From positions 80,826-124,006 of the forward strand of contig NW_014577760.1 in NCBI RefSeq assembly GCF_000485595.1: 43,181 nucleotides of DNA, in the 5' to 3' direction. The notes under the pieces are model-generated. The model was not told the origin of the DNA. It saw only the letters and a list, made by a program, of their open reading frames with translations, and made no database searches. Origin of the DNA: Priapulus caudatus (taxonomy: Eukaryota; Priapulida; Priapulimorpha; Priapulimorphida; Priapulidae). A program made the translations under genes and the position numbers. Of the stretch, positions 25,410-37,745 are shown in pieces (position 1 is the first letter of the stretch; every line of letters begins with the position of its first letter).

Positions 25410-27168
25410 CCTACTCAGTACTCCATTACCCTAGTCACTCTTACAGTAAGTGAGTCATACCCCATGCCTTGGCATGTGCCTTAGCTTGGTTGGGGGGGGG
25501 GTGCTTAGCCTCACACACTGACTCAGTTCAAGCCACTAAACTCTGACTGGCAAAGCTTGTCACAAAATTTGGATGATCATTACTACATTAGGTTGTAATT
25601 ATCAGTGTTATTGTTAGTGCAGAAACTAACCAATGAAATCAAAAACTAACGTCGTCGCAGTTGTCACGGTGTCACAGTCTGTGATTCTCTTTCTAACTTT
25701 CATATTGGAATTTTCTTCCTTTAGGTTTGGTTTATTGAGAAATTGAAGCTTTTTCTTCTGCAATCTGCAGTTTTGATTTGTACATCAGTTCAACTTTGTC
25801 ATTCTCTGTCTTTGATATAGTCCCTTGGACTTTGAAAACTAATCATTATGACCATGAGGTTATGAGGTTACTTGTTTTAGTTTGGTTTCAACATCATTCA
25901 CTTGAATATTATAAGTAATGCAAAACTAATGCACTTGACATGTAGCATCTTTTGCATTTTTTGACTATGAAAGGAAAACACGTATCCACAATTTCAATAG
26001 ATGAGAAGCAGTTTTATTTGTCACCATGCATCACCTAGTTAACATGGCAGCACACAGAAACTGGCAACACTTTACACACATTTGGCTCTACACAACAATG
26101 TAAGTAACAGTATATGGACAATTTTAACATGAAGTCATTGTATGACTGTAAAAAAACTCAACTGTTAAATATATGTTTATAGTTGCATCACATCTGATAT
26201 TTTGACATGAATCAATGTTCTATAAGAGATGAACTAATGCATTACAATACCATACCAGTGCCATACCACCTGAGAGATGAATTCTGATGAAAATTTCAAT
26301 TCATGGTTTAATCAGAACATGATTACATCAGTTAAAAATCTGTGCCATAATTGTATTGAGCTATTGGCTATGTACTACTGGCCTTACTTATACATTTCAT
26401 CCAGAGAATATAATATGCACATAATATTCTCATAACTAAATTGTTCATTCTTAATGTCCCCTTCAAGAAGCATCATTTCAAGCCAAGTCATCCAATAAAA
26501 TTATGCAGAGAAAAATAATTTATAAAGTGTAAATTTTAATGGTTAAATCATTCAACATTATATATAGGACTATACTATGCATGCAGAAAATGCAATACAG
26601 TTAATTTGACTGTATACCTACTCGTTTTGAAACGCTGAGGTCAGGTTACTGCAAACTAGTAATAATTTAATAGTGCCCAACCCAAGTATACTGCATCTCT
26701 ACATGCAACAAAATGTGATTGTAAACTGGTATATTACATGGTTTACTGGTTAAATGGTAATATTATGCCCAACACAGTAAGAAGACTATAACTAACTAAA
26801 AAAATGCCGTCATTTTAACAGTCATACACTAAAGTTACTACAACAGGCTACAGACGTCTGGTAAAAAACTACACCATGTTAAAAAGTCATCTGCCTTTGC
26901 ACTTTATATCTCAGAGTCTTCACTTCGCAATAGAAATCACTGTATAACGATGAAATTTTTTTTGTACCATTGAAGTATTTAATCACAGCAGGAACAGGAG
27001 TACTGAGTACAATAAATTTATATTTCATGCGGTGGGTGGTATTTTTAACCAGGTCTGTAAGTAAATGCTTGGTGCGATAGGGAGCACCTGTGTCTTCCAT
27101 TATTGCTTCTTCCTATTCCTAAAGTTTAGACATTGGCCACAGCCATGAGCTAGGCTGGGGTATCATCA
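25410..27168. other. Downstream and 3' UTR region of SLC25A1
   Basis: No coding exon is seen. On the minus strand the first polyadenylation-like hexamers after the SLC25A1 stop are ATTAAA at 26978-26983 and, further off, AATAAA at 26013-26018. The 3' UTR therefore probably ends within this stretch, but the site cannot be chosen from sequence alone. Confidence 0.5.
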
Positions 27169-30100
27169 TCAAGTTATCCACACCTTGTTGAACAACTCCA
27201 TGAAAGTGTCGTACACCATGAAGGTGATGGCCACGTCGAGACAGACTCTACTTAACCGAGGCACCACACCCTTGTAGAACCTGGTGAGGTGAGAACATGG
27301 AATTACTATTACTGTTGCAGTTAGCAAATTAATACATGACTATTACTTTCAACAAGCACTTAATATTGATTGTATTTGAGCCATCTCTAGATAATATAAG
27401 TCAAGCAATGAACTTGGGATTTGCAGTATACAGGAATATAAAATTACAGGTGAAATATCATCAAAAGTGTAATGTAGGTTAAGTCATAAAGAATGTCTGA
27501 AATGTAGATTACTGACTCCATTATTTGAAGAAAAAATTTAATACAAAAGCGATGGTGTTTTTTAAATTGTTCACTTGTAATAATGAAATATCGTGTAACG
27601 AAATCAGCACAGTAAATCTCAAAACACTGCTACTCACGCTAGTGGTCCTTCCTTCGTCATTATCTTAACTAGACAGTCCCAGGTGCCCTTATATTTGTGC
27701 GCCTCCAGACCCTGGTTTGAACAAAAAAGTACAAACTAAAACAGCAGCCCATAGACAAATTTCACAATACTTCACTTATTATGCAGATAAGCTGGGACAA
27801 AGTTCGCATTCTAATAAAGAGAAATTTAACAGCCAGCATGCCTATGATGCTCTGTAGCAGTTTGAATGTTTTTCAATTAAATCCTTGCAAAATATAACCC
27901 TTTAAAATGCTATTATCTAACTTGGGCATTAATTTACAATTACACTGTTCAGCCATGGGAAGATGGCTAGGGTGTGGCTTAGCTTAAGCTTATTAAAATT
28001 TTGGGTGGGTGGTAGGACTGCGGACTAGTTGACCCTCAACGCAATGAATCTATAGCTCAACCAAAAGAATTCGAAACTGACTCCCGAGTTGGCCCACAAT
28101 ACAGCAGGTTATTCATCGAAATTTTGGGATGAACATGCCCTCATTGTTGGTAGTATACGTTAACCTGCAGTAAAACCTAAGGAAGTCAACTGATTTACCT
28201 GTAATCTGGTCTTCACTACGTCAAGTGGGTTGTTACCGAATACAGACACGGCTCCTGCCATAGCACCGAATCCTCCAACGATAGCCTTATTCACAGGCTT
28301 GTTTGGATCTCCGCCTCTGTAGAATTATGTTAGGTCATGTACCATCTGCATGCACTAGGCTGACAATAACTGACATGGATATTATCGTTTTAACTGCATG
28401 GATATAATTCCTATGTTAATATCATTTGTATAACTATTAGCAGGAGTGACATAATATAGATACCTATGTTATGTCACTCCTGATATTACTACTTCACCCC
28501 TACCATTTGTAAGTATTATCAACATCAATTTGATTTTGCTGATGGTAACATGCATTGGCAGTTGTTTTGAAAGGGCAACAGGGATACTGCAACTATTTAA
28601 GAAACGGAAAGAGATAAGGTGGATAATAATTACAGAGAATTACGAAGTTCTTATCTGAAGTTTATGACGCACCTATACCAATCCTTCAAAGTTTCCATGA
28701 CAAAGAATCGCATAGCTTGGTTTGAGCCTTGTTTCATCATTGTAGGAATCAGACCTTGGTATGTTCCACGGATGCCTGCAATTGCATTGAAGTTAACCAA
28801 AACTGGGTGAAATTAGACAAAGTGCAATGACATAAAATTTCTTCTTAGAGACACTCAATTAAAACAAACTTTAATATGAAGATAAACTAAAATGCTACCA
28901 GAGGCATAAAAACTGTTCTACCAAAGCCATGTGGTTATCAACTTAAAAGTCTGGTAATCTGATGACAGTAATACGTGTTACTTATATTATAAATTCGTGA
29001 CAAACCTTGAGTGCGGATGATTTCCCGCACCCCGTGGAAGAAGCCTTTAAACTTGGGCTGCGCAGACTGCTGATCGTTGATGAACTTGGTCTGAAAGTCA
29101 AAAAACAACATCTGTGAATGTTTCTGTGCACACTTTACCTATCACTGTCAACAAGAGGACATTTTGTCAATGATTGTAACAAAACATACATCTTATTACG
29201 ATAATACGTCACTGCAAAATGCGTAAATGTGGTCATAGCTTGTTCAGATTAATTCGTTGCACAGAATAAAGCAAACACTGCACATCGGTGACACTGCAAC
29301 AATGACCTACCTTTATCGTTTCCATCGGTGCCACAGCAATAATGACCTACCTTTATCGTTTCCATCGCTGCCACAGCAATAATGACCTACCTTTATCGTT
29401 TCCATCCGTGCCACGGCAATAATGACCTACCTTTATCATTTCCATCCGTGCCACAGCAATAATGACCTACCTTTATCGTTTCCATTCGTGCCACAGCAAT
29501 AATGACCTACCTTTATCGTTTCCATCGGCGTCACAGCAATGATGGCTTCCATGACGCCGGCTCCTAGGCCACACATCAGGCGATTGACACCCGACAGCGA
29601 TCCATTCTCGTCGACGGCTTTGAGTTTGAGCTGCTCGAAGGTGCCAAACCTGCGTGTGGCACGGTAGAATTACGGAACGACGTCTACCTGATGCAAACCA
29701 ACTACAGACAAACCTGTTAGTTGTCACCTCTAAAGAATGGACACCTGCCTGTCAATGACATTTAGCATTTCCCTTGACTGGTACAGTGTAAGCTGTACAG
29801 TGAAACAATTTCTATAGAACAGACATCCGATTACAAAAGACACACTGCCCTTGAATCACTCTTACATACAGGTTTGACTGTGACAATTCTGCACGCAGAT
29901 ACTTATGAAATCGAGTTGCAGTGAAATGGTACTTTTATTTACATCAACCCTTCACTCACTCATTCGACAAACTCACCCTGATGGCCTGGACTGGGTCCAA
30001 AAGAGACCCAGTTTGTGTGGACCGTACTTCTCAACACTTACCCAGAGGCAAGATGAGGATTTTGGGAGACGGACGATTCAGGTACGGTTACGCACAATCT

Positions 30101-32250
30101 GTGCCCAACGGATGGCTCAGGCAAGGTAGGACGTGTTGTGATCCGTACTGACCGAAGATTTGAGAAAGGTAAGATGAATGGAATGGCAAATGCATACTCA
30201 GCACAGATAGACTGCTGGAAAACTCCCAGATCTGATACAGGCACGCCCAGTGGGAGAATAGGGCTTACAGCCTGCATTTATCTATAATTTTATACTAACA
30301 GACTATTACTCTTCTATCTTATCTATATGTCCGTTTATCTGATCTTATTTATTTGTGTTATCTTAGTGTTCTTGAATTTATTTTCTATGGATCTTTTACC
30401 AACAACGTAACAATGCAATTTTCAGACACCCTGTGCTTGAAGATTTGGAATGTTGATTTATTTGCAATCTTAGAAGCACGTCATCAGTCTGGCTCTGCAT
30501 ACCTGACTCCAACCTTTGGTACTGCTCCAACCAGCAAGGGACTGAGACCTCTGTATAAGCCTTTGACTCCATGCCCACGCACAGTCTTTGCAACACAATC
30601 GAAGATGCCAGTATACCTGCAAGAAGAAATGAATTACACCGAACTCATGCCATAAAATGAAAACTAAAGTGTACCATTGGATACTGACATTGACTGATTG
30701 ACAACATTATCTAATAGTTATTCATGTTACCATTTGTTTCTCACAAAGGTATGTCTTATGTAGCCAGCCGTAAGTCATTCAGAATCTATTTCATCATTTT
30801 TCGTGTTATTCACGAGAAAATGTAATCTTACCGGGGTTTAGCTGACCGCTCAGATAGCTGAAGCTGTGTTTTTACGTATTCCGTGGGAAAAGTAATGCAT
30901 ATTTCTATAGCACCGGTAAAGCCACCTGAAATGATAAAATAAAATAAATAATAAATAGTTTTATGAGTGCAAGGAATTTACGATTGCAAAACACTGTATC
31001 ATGCATTACATTTGGCTCTATCTCCGGTATAGACTATAGCCAGCCGGTCTGCCCTGGGCTACATATGTAGGCCTATATTAATGCATGAATGCTCAGTCAT
31101 ACGTTCAGCAACAGGGTTGCAATTGTTGGCTCATAGAAAAATATAGATCGACTGTATTGTACAATTCAAGAATACGAAAGTTTAATACATATGTCACTCA
31201 TATAATTAAACATGTTAGGCGTCTAATCACTACCATTACCAATGCTCACATGTACACAACACAGTTTATTCAGATTGTGCAATGAGAGTAGTGACGCTCA
31301 TAGGGTCTATGTCCCCCAGGGTACTGCCGGAACGTACCCTGGGTACGGTCCGGTATACCGGAACGTACCCTGGCCACTATCATACATGCCAACATTTTTT
31401 GAATGAAAAGCGGTAGATCCGCGTGCGACGCAGTCGCGCGCGCCGCTAGGGGGGTCTGGGCCTCTGGGGGCTTGCCCCCCCAGGAAAATTTTCAAAAAAT
31501 GGTGCTAAATGGTGCCTTCTCCTGCATTCTGGGGAGTAATTGGACTGCAATAGAATACATTAGAGATACATTACATACATTTATTAGAGATAAAATGAAA
31601 AAAATGGAAAAAAAAGAAGTTTTTTCAAAATATTTTGCAATGCGGTAGGAATAGTATTAAAAGCGGTAGGCGGTAGAAGTCTTCAAAAAGCGGTAGTCTA
31701 CCGCGTAAAGCGGTAGGGTTGGCATGTATGCACTATTTGATATGGTTAGGGTTAGGATTAAGGTTAGGGTTCGGGTTAGGGAGTAGGCGTAGGCGACTAC
31801 CTAGACTCGTTAGTGGAGTAGGCGAGGTACGGTACGGCATATTAGATAGTACCAGGGTACGTTCCGGTATACCGGACCGTACCCACGGTACGTTCCGGCA
31901 GTACCCCGGGTCCCGGGGGACATAGACCCTATCACTATCAGCAGTAGTGACCTTCGCAATTACAAGAACCCACATAACTTCATGAATAAGCTCGAAACAT
32001 GCCGTCTTCGAATAATCGACTGATTGGTGTACATTTATCGATAGTATAATCGACGATCAATGTTAGATGCTGAATTTAATCATTATTAAACTGGAGTTAT
32101 TCTCACACGATGACACGACCCTCGTGATCTAGTAGTGTTAGTGCAGTAGTGGCTGTTTTACGATAAGCCTACCTCACCTGCAACGACCCCCTTCAAGGTT
32201 TTCTGTGATGGCATGTAATCCCGGACACCTGCAGCTCCGGTATCGGCCAT
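27169..32250 (-). CDS. SLC25A1: Mitochondrial tricarboxylate/citrate carrier, 9 coding exons
   Basis: Exchanges mitochondrial citrate for cytosolic malate across the inner membrane and so supplies cytosolic acetyl-CoA (known for the family). Coding exons in transcript order: 32178-32250, 30832-30925, 30503-30616, 29511-29649, 29006-29090, 28673-28775, 28199-28316, 27638-27711, 27169-27280. All junctions are GT-AG and in phase. The sum is 912 nt, or 303 residues plus stop, close to the vertebrate protein of about 311. The three mitochondrial-carrier signatures P-x-[DE]-x-x-[KR] are PTEYVK at 38-43, PMETIK at 135-140 and PLDVVK at 233-238. Family-specific stretches include [29 protein letters not shown] and the C-terminal [20 protein letters not shown]. 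The start ATG has context GGATGG. Intron 1 holds a nested transposon. The intron after coding exon 4 begins with a 40-bp repeat that multiplies its donor. Identification is secure. Confidence 0.97.
28441..28482. mobile_element. Tiny palindromic element 7, in an SLC25A1 intron
   Basis: A 42-bp palindrome: CAGGAGTGACATAATATAG, a 4-base loop, then the complement with one mismatch, ending CACTCCTG. It lies in the intron between the exons at 28199-28316 and 28673-28775. The flanks share only a TATTA core. Confidence 0.75.
29281..29540 (-). repeat. 40-bp tandem repeat copying an exon end and its 5' splice site
   Basis: Six exact-length units start at 29301, 29341, 29381, 29421, 29461 and 29501, plus a partial, diverged unit at 29281-29300. 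The unit nearest the exon (29501-29540) is the real last 30 nt of SLC25A1 coding exon 4 plus the first 10 nt of its intron. The others repeat that exon end (ATGGAAACGATAAAG) and donor (GTAGGTCATT). There are therefore five extra donor-like sites every 40 nt inside the intron. Confidence 0.93.
31296..31942. mobile_element. Mutator-like non-autonomous element, copy 3, in SLC25A1 intron 1
   Basis: Same family as 23742-24191. The left end is GCTCATAGGGTCTATG and the right end GCTGATAGTGATAGGG in reverse complement. The flanks are AGTAGTGAC on both sides (31287-31295 and 31943-31951), a perfect 9-bp duplication. Without its nested insertion it would be about 290 bp. The core has GGGTTAGGATTAAGGTTAGG-type telomere-like repeats. 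It lies wholly inside intron 1 of SLC25A1. Confidence 0.9.
31381..31730. mobile_element. MITE family 3, nested in the Mutator-like copy
   Basis: A 350-bp insertion with perfect 13-bp inverted ends, CATACATGCCAAC. It is flanked by CACTAT on both sides (31375-31380 and 31731-31736). Copy 1 of the host element shows the unoccupied site at about 23819-23835 (AACTATCTGATATGG), which confirms the boundaries. The interior repeats AGCGGTAG motifs and includes GC-rich and poly-A patches; no transposase. Confidence 0.88.
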
Positions 32251-32411
32251 CCAGGGTCGCCTAAAAGGAAGCTCATTACCTAGCTTCTTTCTAATATCCA
32301 TTGTGCTATATGTAATCTATAATCTACATTTGTTAACAATAACACCTGACTTAAAAATACTCAAAGCACTTGTACCAAAAGCCAGGGTGATTTAGCGATC
32401 AGTTGTTCGAG
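32251..32411. promoter_or_regulatory. Presumed SLC25A1 promoter, possibly bidirectional
   Basis: The 160 bp between the SLC25A1 start and a plus-strand candidate start at 32412/32430. No TATA box is evident. AAGATGGCAGC at 32428-32438 matches a YY1-type motif, often found at or just after animal transcription starts. Promoter activity is inferred from position only. Confidence 0.4.
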
Positions 32412-32633
32412 ATGGGAGCTAACGCTAAGATGGCAGCGTGCATAAAGGCATCGCTGCGAGGTATCGCGGAGTGGTTCCAGACTATGGCAGCGCCGACACT
32501 GCCGCACCGAAGCTGCGTGCACACAAGCTGTGTAGCAAATAGGAAATTATTGTGCCTACCAATAATAAAATGGTTAGGATGCATCATACATGGGGGTGTT
32601 AATTTTTTAAGTGCTTTTTTTTTTTTTTTTTAG
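32412..32633 (+). CDS. Candidate N-terminal exon with mitochondrial-targeting-like composition
   Basis: In-frame ATGs at 32412 and 32430 open about 70 codons to a TAG in a T-rich run. The peptide from the second ATG starts MAACIKASLRGIAEWF, low in acidic and rich in basic and hydroxyl residues, like a matrix-targeting presequence. It is head to head with SLC25A1. A donor is not obvious (GAG then GTATCG near 32461 is one option) and no further exons were recognised on this strand before TRMT44. It may be a non-coding upstream transcript. Confidence 0.22.
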   Translation: MGANAKMAACIKASLRGIAEWFQTMAAPTLPHRSCVHTSCVANRKLLCLPIIKWLGCIIHGGVNFLSAFFFFF

Positions 32634-32794
32634 AAAATCAAAGGGAAGGAAAATTCTATTTTAGTCTCAACTAGCGCCTCCCGTTGGGAGAATCATCAGT
32701 ATGTTGATGGTGGCGTAGAGTAGAAGTAGAAGTAGAGTAGAAGAAGAGTAGAAGTATATATACATGTACATAGATATGTGATATACATATATAG

Positions 32795-32832
32795 CAGGAG
32801 TAGATAATAGGGTTGCCTATTATTTACTCCTG
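32795..32832. mobile_element. Tiny palindromic element 8
   Basis: A 38-bp palindrome: CAGGAGTAGATAATAGG, loop GTTG, then the complement with one mismatch. It is flanked by ATATATAG on both sides (8 bp, but low-complexity). Its arm matches that of element 3 at 4545, so the two are close relatives. Confidence 0.78.
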
Positions 32833-32847
32833 ATATATAGATATTAT

Positions 32848-32928
32848 CAGGAGTGAATAGTAATAGATTATAATAATTATTATAAATATTATACTATTAT
32901 AATAATAATCTATTATTGTTCACTCCTG
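32848..32928. mobile_element. Tiny palindromic element 9 (largest, 7-bp TSD)
   Basis: An 81-bp AT-rich palindrome starting CAGGAGTGAATAGTAATAG and ending with its near-complement. It is flanked by ATATTAT on both sides (32841-32847 and 32929-32935). It begins only 15 bp after element 8. Confidence 0.8.
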
Positions 32929-33514
32929 ATATTATATATACATGGAGTGTATAGATATCATAAAGATATCATATATACACCAGGTGTACTATGTATTATA
33001 TCAAGAGCTAATAAATACCTTGGGTGTACTATGTCTGGGGGGGGCGTGATTGCTGATGAAATACAGATACGTAGCCTAAAATCTTGAACACAGGTAGGTA
33101 TATAGAAGTCTATGCAGGCGTTCATGCTATCACAGACACTGTATTATGAGACATCTTTGGCATGACAGTATTTGGCATCAAACATTTATATATTATATAT
33201 TTATTTCAACGGTGATTAAAAGCAAGTGAGATATGAATAGGGGAAGACCAAGGATAGTTGGCAATGCAGGCACACCAGGAAGAATAACTAGAACTCCACA
33301 ATGAAGGAGGAAGAGAGGAAGAAGAAGGAGGAGGATGAGAAAAAGAAGAAGATAAAGAAGAAGAAGAAGAAGAAGAAGAAGACGAAGAGCATAAGTGTAA
33401 GATATGCATTTGGTTAACACAATTTATTTCCCTAAAATATTATTTGATTACTTTACTCTACTTTATTTACTTTACTTACGAAAGAAATTATCAATTGGCA
33501 TTACTCTGTCTTGG

Positions 33515-33520
33515 TTTATT
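33515..33520 (-). promoter_or_regulatory. AATAAA overlapping the TRMT44 stop codon
   Basis: The last codon and stop read CAA TAA, followed by A. The hexamer AATAAA therefore spans the stop codon (33516-33518). If used, the 3' UTR would be only some 15-30 nt. Alternatives lie downstream at 33464-33469 and 33423-33428. Confidence 0.45.
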
Positions 33521-36500
33521 GTTTCTTATCGAACTCTGGTCGTAGCATAAGTTCTTCTTGTCCATGTGCAAATCTACACTGAGCAGATGACAAGGGGCAG
33601 CCATCTGGGTGACCAATGTGGAACCAGCACAGCTTAGTTTTATATAACAGTGGCAAATCACAGATGGAGCCACAGCACTTCTGTTTTTTCTTTCGCCTAG
33701 TAGGTTCTGTAGTGGAGACGCTCAGGCCACGGCTGAATCTCACATTAGACTCACGCACTGTAACAAAATACAAGATATAACATACAATACCATGATTGAT
33801 GTGCAGGGAATTTTATAGTGACTTTAATATATACGCTAAATAACAACAAGTATATATATATATATATATATATCAAGAGTGGATAAAAGAGATCTCTTTT
33901 ATCCACTCTTGATATATATACATGTAAATACATTTGTTTATATACATGGGAATTTACAGGTATATGCTATATTATTACCTGTGAATACATTGTTATGGTT
34001 TCTGAGTAATGTCTGAAGGCCTCCACATTCATTCTTTAGCTGCTTTAGTGTTGTCTTGTCAAACAGGGTAGCAACATCTGATATTGGTATAGATCCTGGT
34101 ATAAGAGTAAAAAAGTGTTAAAAACATGTTAATGAAAATGCAATTACCTCTAATACTGTAAAAAATAAAATATATCATTAGGTTGCTCTTGCTAAATTAT
34201 CACAAACTTGTGTCGAATTTTAACTCATTACATGATAGAATATATGGTAGGTCAACTGTGGAATGTCAAATGGCCATTAACAAGCTGCTGTTTTGAAAAG
34301 ATAATGTTATGTTCAGAAGGTCATCCATACCTCCTTGATTCCACATCCTTCCATCTTCCAGTTGTACCGTGTCTGTGCCTCTCCGCAGAAGCTCCTGGGA
34401 GATTACATTCACAATGCTGACAATCACTTCTCTGTTGAGTTTGGTACAGTTTCGCACAGCTTCTACGCTGCTTCTAGCTTTGAACTCCTCTGCCCACTGT
34501 CCCACCTGACTCGACGCACTACCACACCCATTCTCGCTGCTGCCACCACTGATATCTGACACTTTTGAATCTGAAGGATTTACAGTGCTGGTTTCTGTGG
34601 ATCTACATGATGTTGCTCTCCCCTTAGATCTGCTACTAATAAAGTCACTTATTCTCTGGCTGACTGCTGCTTGCTCTGTTTCACAATAATTTCTCACCTG
34701 CCCGACAAAGCACACCTGAAAGCAAGAGCGAGTACACGTCAGACTGCAGATGGGGCCATTCTAGGAAAAAGCTACATCTGAGATTGACAATTAATAAAAC
34801 TACATCAGCATTTGCATTCAGATAACAACTATTTATATCAGGAGTAAATAATGTCAATGCGATTATTTACACCCGATTTATATGGATAGAGAATGTCGCA
34901 TAAGTTTTAACCATGACATACAAATTAGCAGAAATGAGTGCAAGCGATTTCCGCAATGACATGCAGTGTGAAATCTGATGACTGTTGAGAAACTTCACCC
35001 GTTTCGTTGAAGGAATTCGCATGATGTCTTCTTCCATGTCAAAGCCGCAGATCTCTCCTATCTCCTTAACATAACTGAGATAGTCGCGGTACTGGCTCAT
35101 CTTTGAGTTTCTTCTCACAAACTTGCAATCGAAATCATGAGCACAGCATGGCAGAAGAAAGCAGCAGCACTTATAGGAGGACCTGCATTACAATTTATAA
35201 ACGTAAGACACTGTTTAGTCATAAATATCCCAACTCCTATACTCCCAAATTAAATTTGGCTCTTGCCACTGCCACACGAATTCTGTCAAATTTAAGTATG
35301 GTGTGACCAAATAATGATTATAGATTATTCTATTTACATTATTACTGTTTACATTACATAAAATATTATTATTTATTAGAAGTCGTTTATCCATACCTCT
35401 TAAAAGGCTTTGATACTATCCCTATTATCTACTTCTGATACTATCATACATAATACAAATCTCAAGGAGACCGGATGATATAAAAGCGCGTGAGTAGTGT
35501 GAATTTTAGACTACCTGGCTGCAATTACAGGTATCCAGGGTGTTAACTCATCAGAGTGGTTCCCGATTATCCAGTCATATTCTGGGAAGAGACAGTCATC
35601 AGACGGAACTATAGATGACTCACGAAGTACAGTCTCGGGTCCATACATATCCCATATCTTTCGTCTGCGTACATCCAACCCTAACCCTTGATGCTAAAAC
35701 AGGCAATGGTTAGCATACATTTAAAAGTATCACAGTGTATTTCTCACTATGGTACAAACAAACTTCCTCAATGGTGGCAAAGAGTGTTTCTCTTAATATG
35801 CTGGGGTAAACAACAAGTAGGATAACTTTATTACCCCTTCATTCGAAAGGATATAGACTAGAAGCCCATTTCCACAGCCTAAGTCGATGAAGGATTGTTT
35901 CTCCTGGATGCCTTTTATAGACCTTTCCTTCTTCCAGATCAAAAGCAAGTATGCTGCTATTGCAACATCCTCATAGACAAACTTCATTGGGTCTGTTGTT
36001 TCTGGCCAAACCTGTGTGTGAATAATATGCAAAAACATGTAGCAAGTCAAAATTATCGATATATTGAACTATAATAGCTGTGACATCCACAGGGATAGAT
36101 AAACACTTTTATATCACATAGTTATACACCATGATAGCACATTATACCTTCCCAAATTCTTTGCCATATGTTTTAGCTGATAGATATATTTTATCTCAAC
36201 TCTTTCATTAGTCATTCATCGGGACAGCTTACCTTAACAAGTTCTTTGCCATATTTTTGCTTTAGCCGTTGATAGATGGATGTGTACTCATCTACAGACA
36301 CCAAACGTAGACTGTGGTTGATCACACTCTGATTGGAATCTTGTGTCCATTTGACAAGTCTGGGTAGAAGGTGTTTCTGAAGCCAGCAAGCAGATTCTTG
36401 TGATTCTAATCTTAACGTCTCTGTAGGTGGAGTCTGAATTGATATCCTTGAACAAAAATAACAACTGCATCAAGCCAATTTCTTTTTTTTATTTAACTAA

Positions 36501-37346
36501 GATATTAGATCATCTCACATATGATACACCTTGACACAAACATTCAATAATTAAGTTATAAAAACATCAGATTATAATAATGCTTACCAACTGCCATCTG
36601 CATCTTTCCTATATATAACACGGTAGGGATACGTTGGTGATGAATATAGTTTGTTCTCATCATCTTCCAGAGCAAAGAGTGGCAGATATGCTGCACAGTA
36701 GTTCTTCTTATCTGTAGAAGAACATAAATCTGTAAATTATTACACATGACAAATATTATCTTGAAATTAATTATGGATGACTTCTTCCATGCTCAGATTA
36801 GTTCATTCTTATTTACTCGTATAATTGTTTATTCACTCACGTTATTTATTCATACCTTTCAATGGTTTTACGGCACCTAATGTGCCGAGTACACTCGTGT
36901 TATCACTTACCTATAACAACAATATCTCGTATCAGGCAGAACCTCTCAGGATGCTTTGGGATTAGATCTCTAACGTACAGTTCATAATCAGACAAAAGGC
37001 ATTGGTCGCCTTCAAGTTTGTCTGGTAAAGCAGTGCCAGGGCCAGGGGCTGATATTCCAGATAAGGCCTTTTCAATTTGATATTCCAGACATTTCTTTCG
37101 TATTTCGATCTCTGCATTGTCCACTTCAGTGTCATGTACACATGCAATACGTATACACTCTTCTATAGAGATTAATTTACTTACGACACGAATGCCACAT
37201 AACCTTCTATTAATTACATTAGGCTTCTCGGTCCACACTTTAATCGCTTTCTGAAACCTGTCTGGTGTTGATAGTTGGTTATCCAAATAGAGTTTACATT
37301 TTTCTACCCATCCATCGTCTGAATGCTTGAACCAATTTAACGGCAT
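33516..37346 (-). CDS. TRMT44: tRNA (uracil-O(2)-)-methyltransferase, 9 coding exons
   Basis: Orthologue of yeast Trm44, which uses AdoMet to 2'-O-methylate U44 of tRNA-Ser in the cytoplasm (known for the family). Coding exons in transcript order: 36911-37346, 36588-36711, 36233-36446, 35835-36011, 35515-35693, 34999-35182, 34331-34715, 33979-34095, 33516-33757. They sum to 2,058 nt, or 685 residues; all junctions are GT-AG and in phase. Family landmarks are FVYEDVAIAAYLL, the AdoMet motif FIDLGCGNG at 299-307, the segment DVRRRKIWDMYGP, GNHSDELTPWIPVIAAR and IPSTKRVCFVG. The last forms only when exon 6 ends at CGG before GTGAAG, which fixed that donor. A C-terminal CCCH zinc finger uses C649, C659, C666 and H670. 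A serine-rich, low-conservation linker lies in exon 7. It is head to head with the gene starting at 37592. Confidence 0.96.
33874..33911. mobile_element. Tiny palindromic element 10, perfect, in a TRMT44 intron
   Basis: A 38-bp perfect palindrome with left half CAAGAGTGGATAAAAGAGA. The perfect symmetry extends into flanking (TA)n, giving nearly 60 bp. It lies in the last intron of TRMT44, between exons 33516-33757 and 33979-34095. Confidence 0.8.
34839..34875. mobile_element. Tiny palindromic element 11, in a TRMT44 intron
   Basis: A 37-bp element with left arm CAGGAGTAAATAAT and right arm, in reverse complement, CGGGTGTAAATAAT. It is flanked by ATTTATAT on both sides (34831-34838 and 34876-34883). 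It lies in the intron between exons 34331-34715 and 34999-35182. Confidence 0.75.
35421..35437. mobile_element. Palindromic element 12, right arm only
   Basis: Only a right arm, CCTATTATCTACTTCTG, remains. It is flanked by ATACTATC on both sides (35413-35420 and 35438-35445). The arm equals that of element 2 at 4168-4221. It lies in a TRMT44 intron (35183-35514). It suggests that a half-element can be inserted, or that one arm was deleted cleanly at the target duplication. Confidence 0.6.
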
Positions 37347-37591
37347 TGCTCAGAGTTTTCAGTTATAATACTTTAACATAAAAGATGTAAATGTTCAGGG
37401 TAAACCGCACACAATAACGAAATTGTATAACATTAACAACTCGTACAATTTTATCAACATCATATGGACGCTGACATATTGAGAACAGCGCCAGCTAGCG
37501 AAGACGCTGGAAACCTTTGCTGGAAACCAACCGTGTATTGACGTCACTTTCCACGTGCTTCAGTCTTCCATGCTGGAAACCTTGGCCGAAA
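37347..37591. promoter_or_regulatory. Bidirectional promoter between TRMT44 and a plus-strand gene
   Basis: The 245 bp separating two divergent start codons. A consensus CRE, TGACGTCA, lies at 37539-37546 and an E-box, CACGTG, at 37552-37557. No TATA box is seen. The gene pair and motifs are visible; shared regulation is inferred. Confidence 0.6.
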
Positions 37592-37718
37592 ATGGCAGGG
37601 AAAGTTTCTGTGGAAAATGACGGATCTGTGACACAAGAAAGCTCACAAAAGGAGTTGAATTCTGTGGCCAACGATCAGCAAATTCCCATTGGAAATGGTG
37701 GGCATGAGGTCGATTCTG
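37592..37718 (+). CDS. First coding exon of an unidentified plus-strand gene
   Basis: The ATG at 37592 has context GAAAATGGC. The frame gives 42 codons plus one base, then the donor TCTG followed by GTGAGG. The peptide begins MAGKVSVENDGSVTQESS and is polar and probably disordered, so it does not identify the protein. Reading through the donor reaches a stop at 37745. No later exon was recognised in the remaining 5.4 kb; the next exon may lie beyond the window. The divergent promoter and clean start and donor favour a real gene. Confidence 0.5.
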
Positions 37719-37745
37719 GTGAGGTTCTACTTTTGCAGCTGTTCT

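Larger units (their letters stand above)
32634..33515. other. Intergenic between SLC25A1 and TRMT44
   Basis: Contains two tiny palindromic elements (listed separately), (TA)n-rich sequence and a purine-rich GAA/AAG tract at about 33300-33392. Several AATAAA hexamers on the minus strand (for example 33423-33428) could serve TRMT44. No gene is seen. Confidence 0.6.
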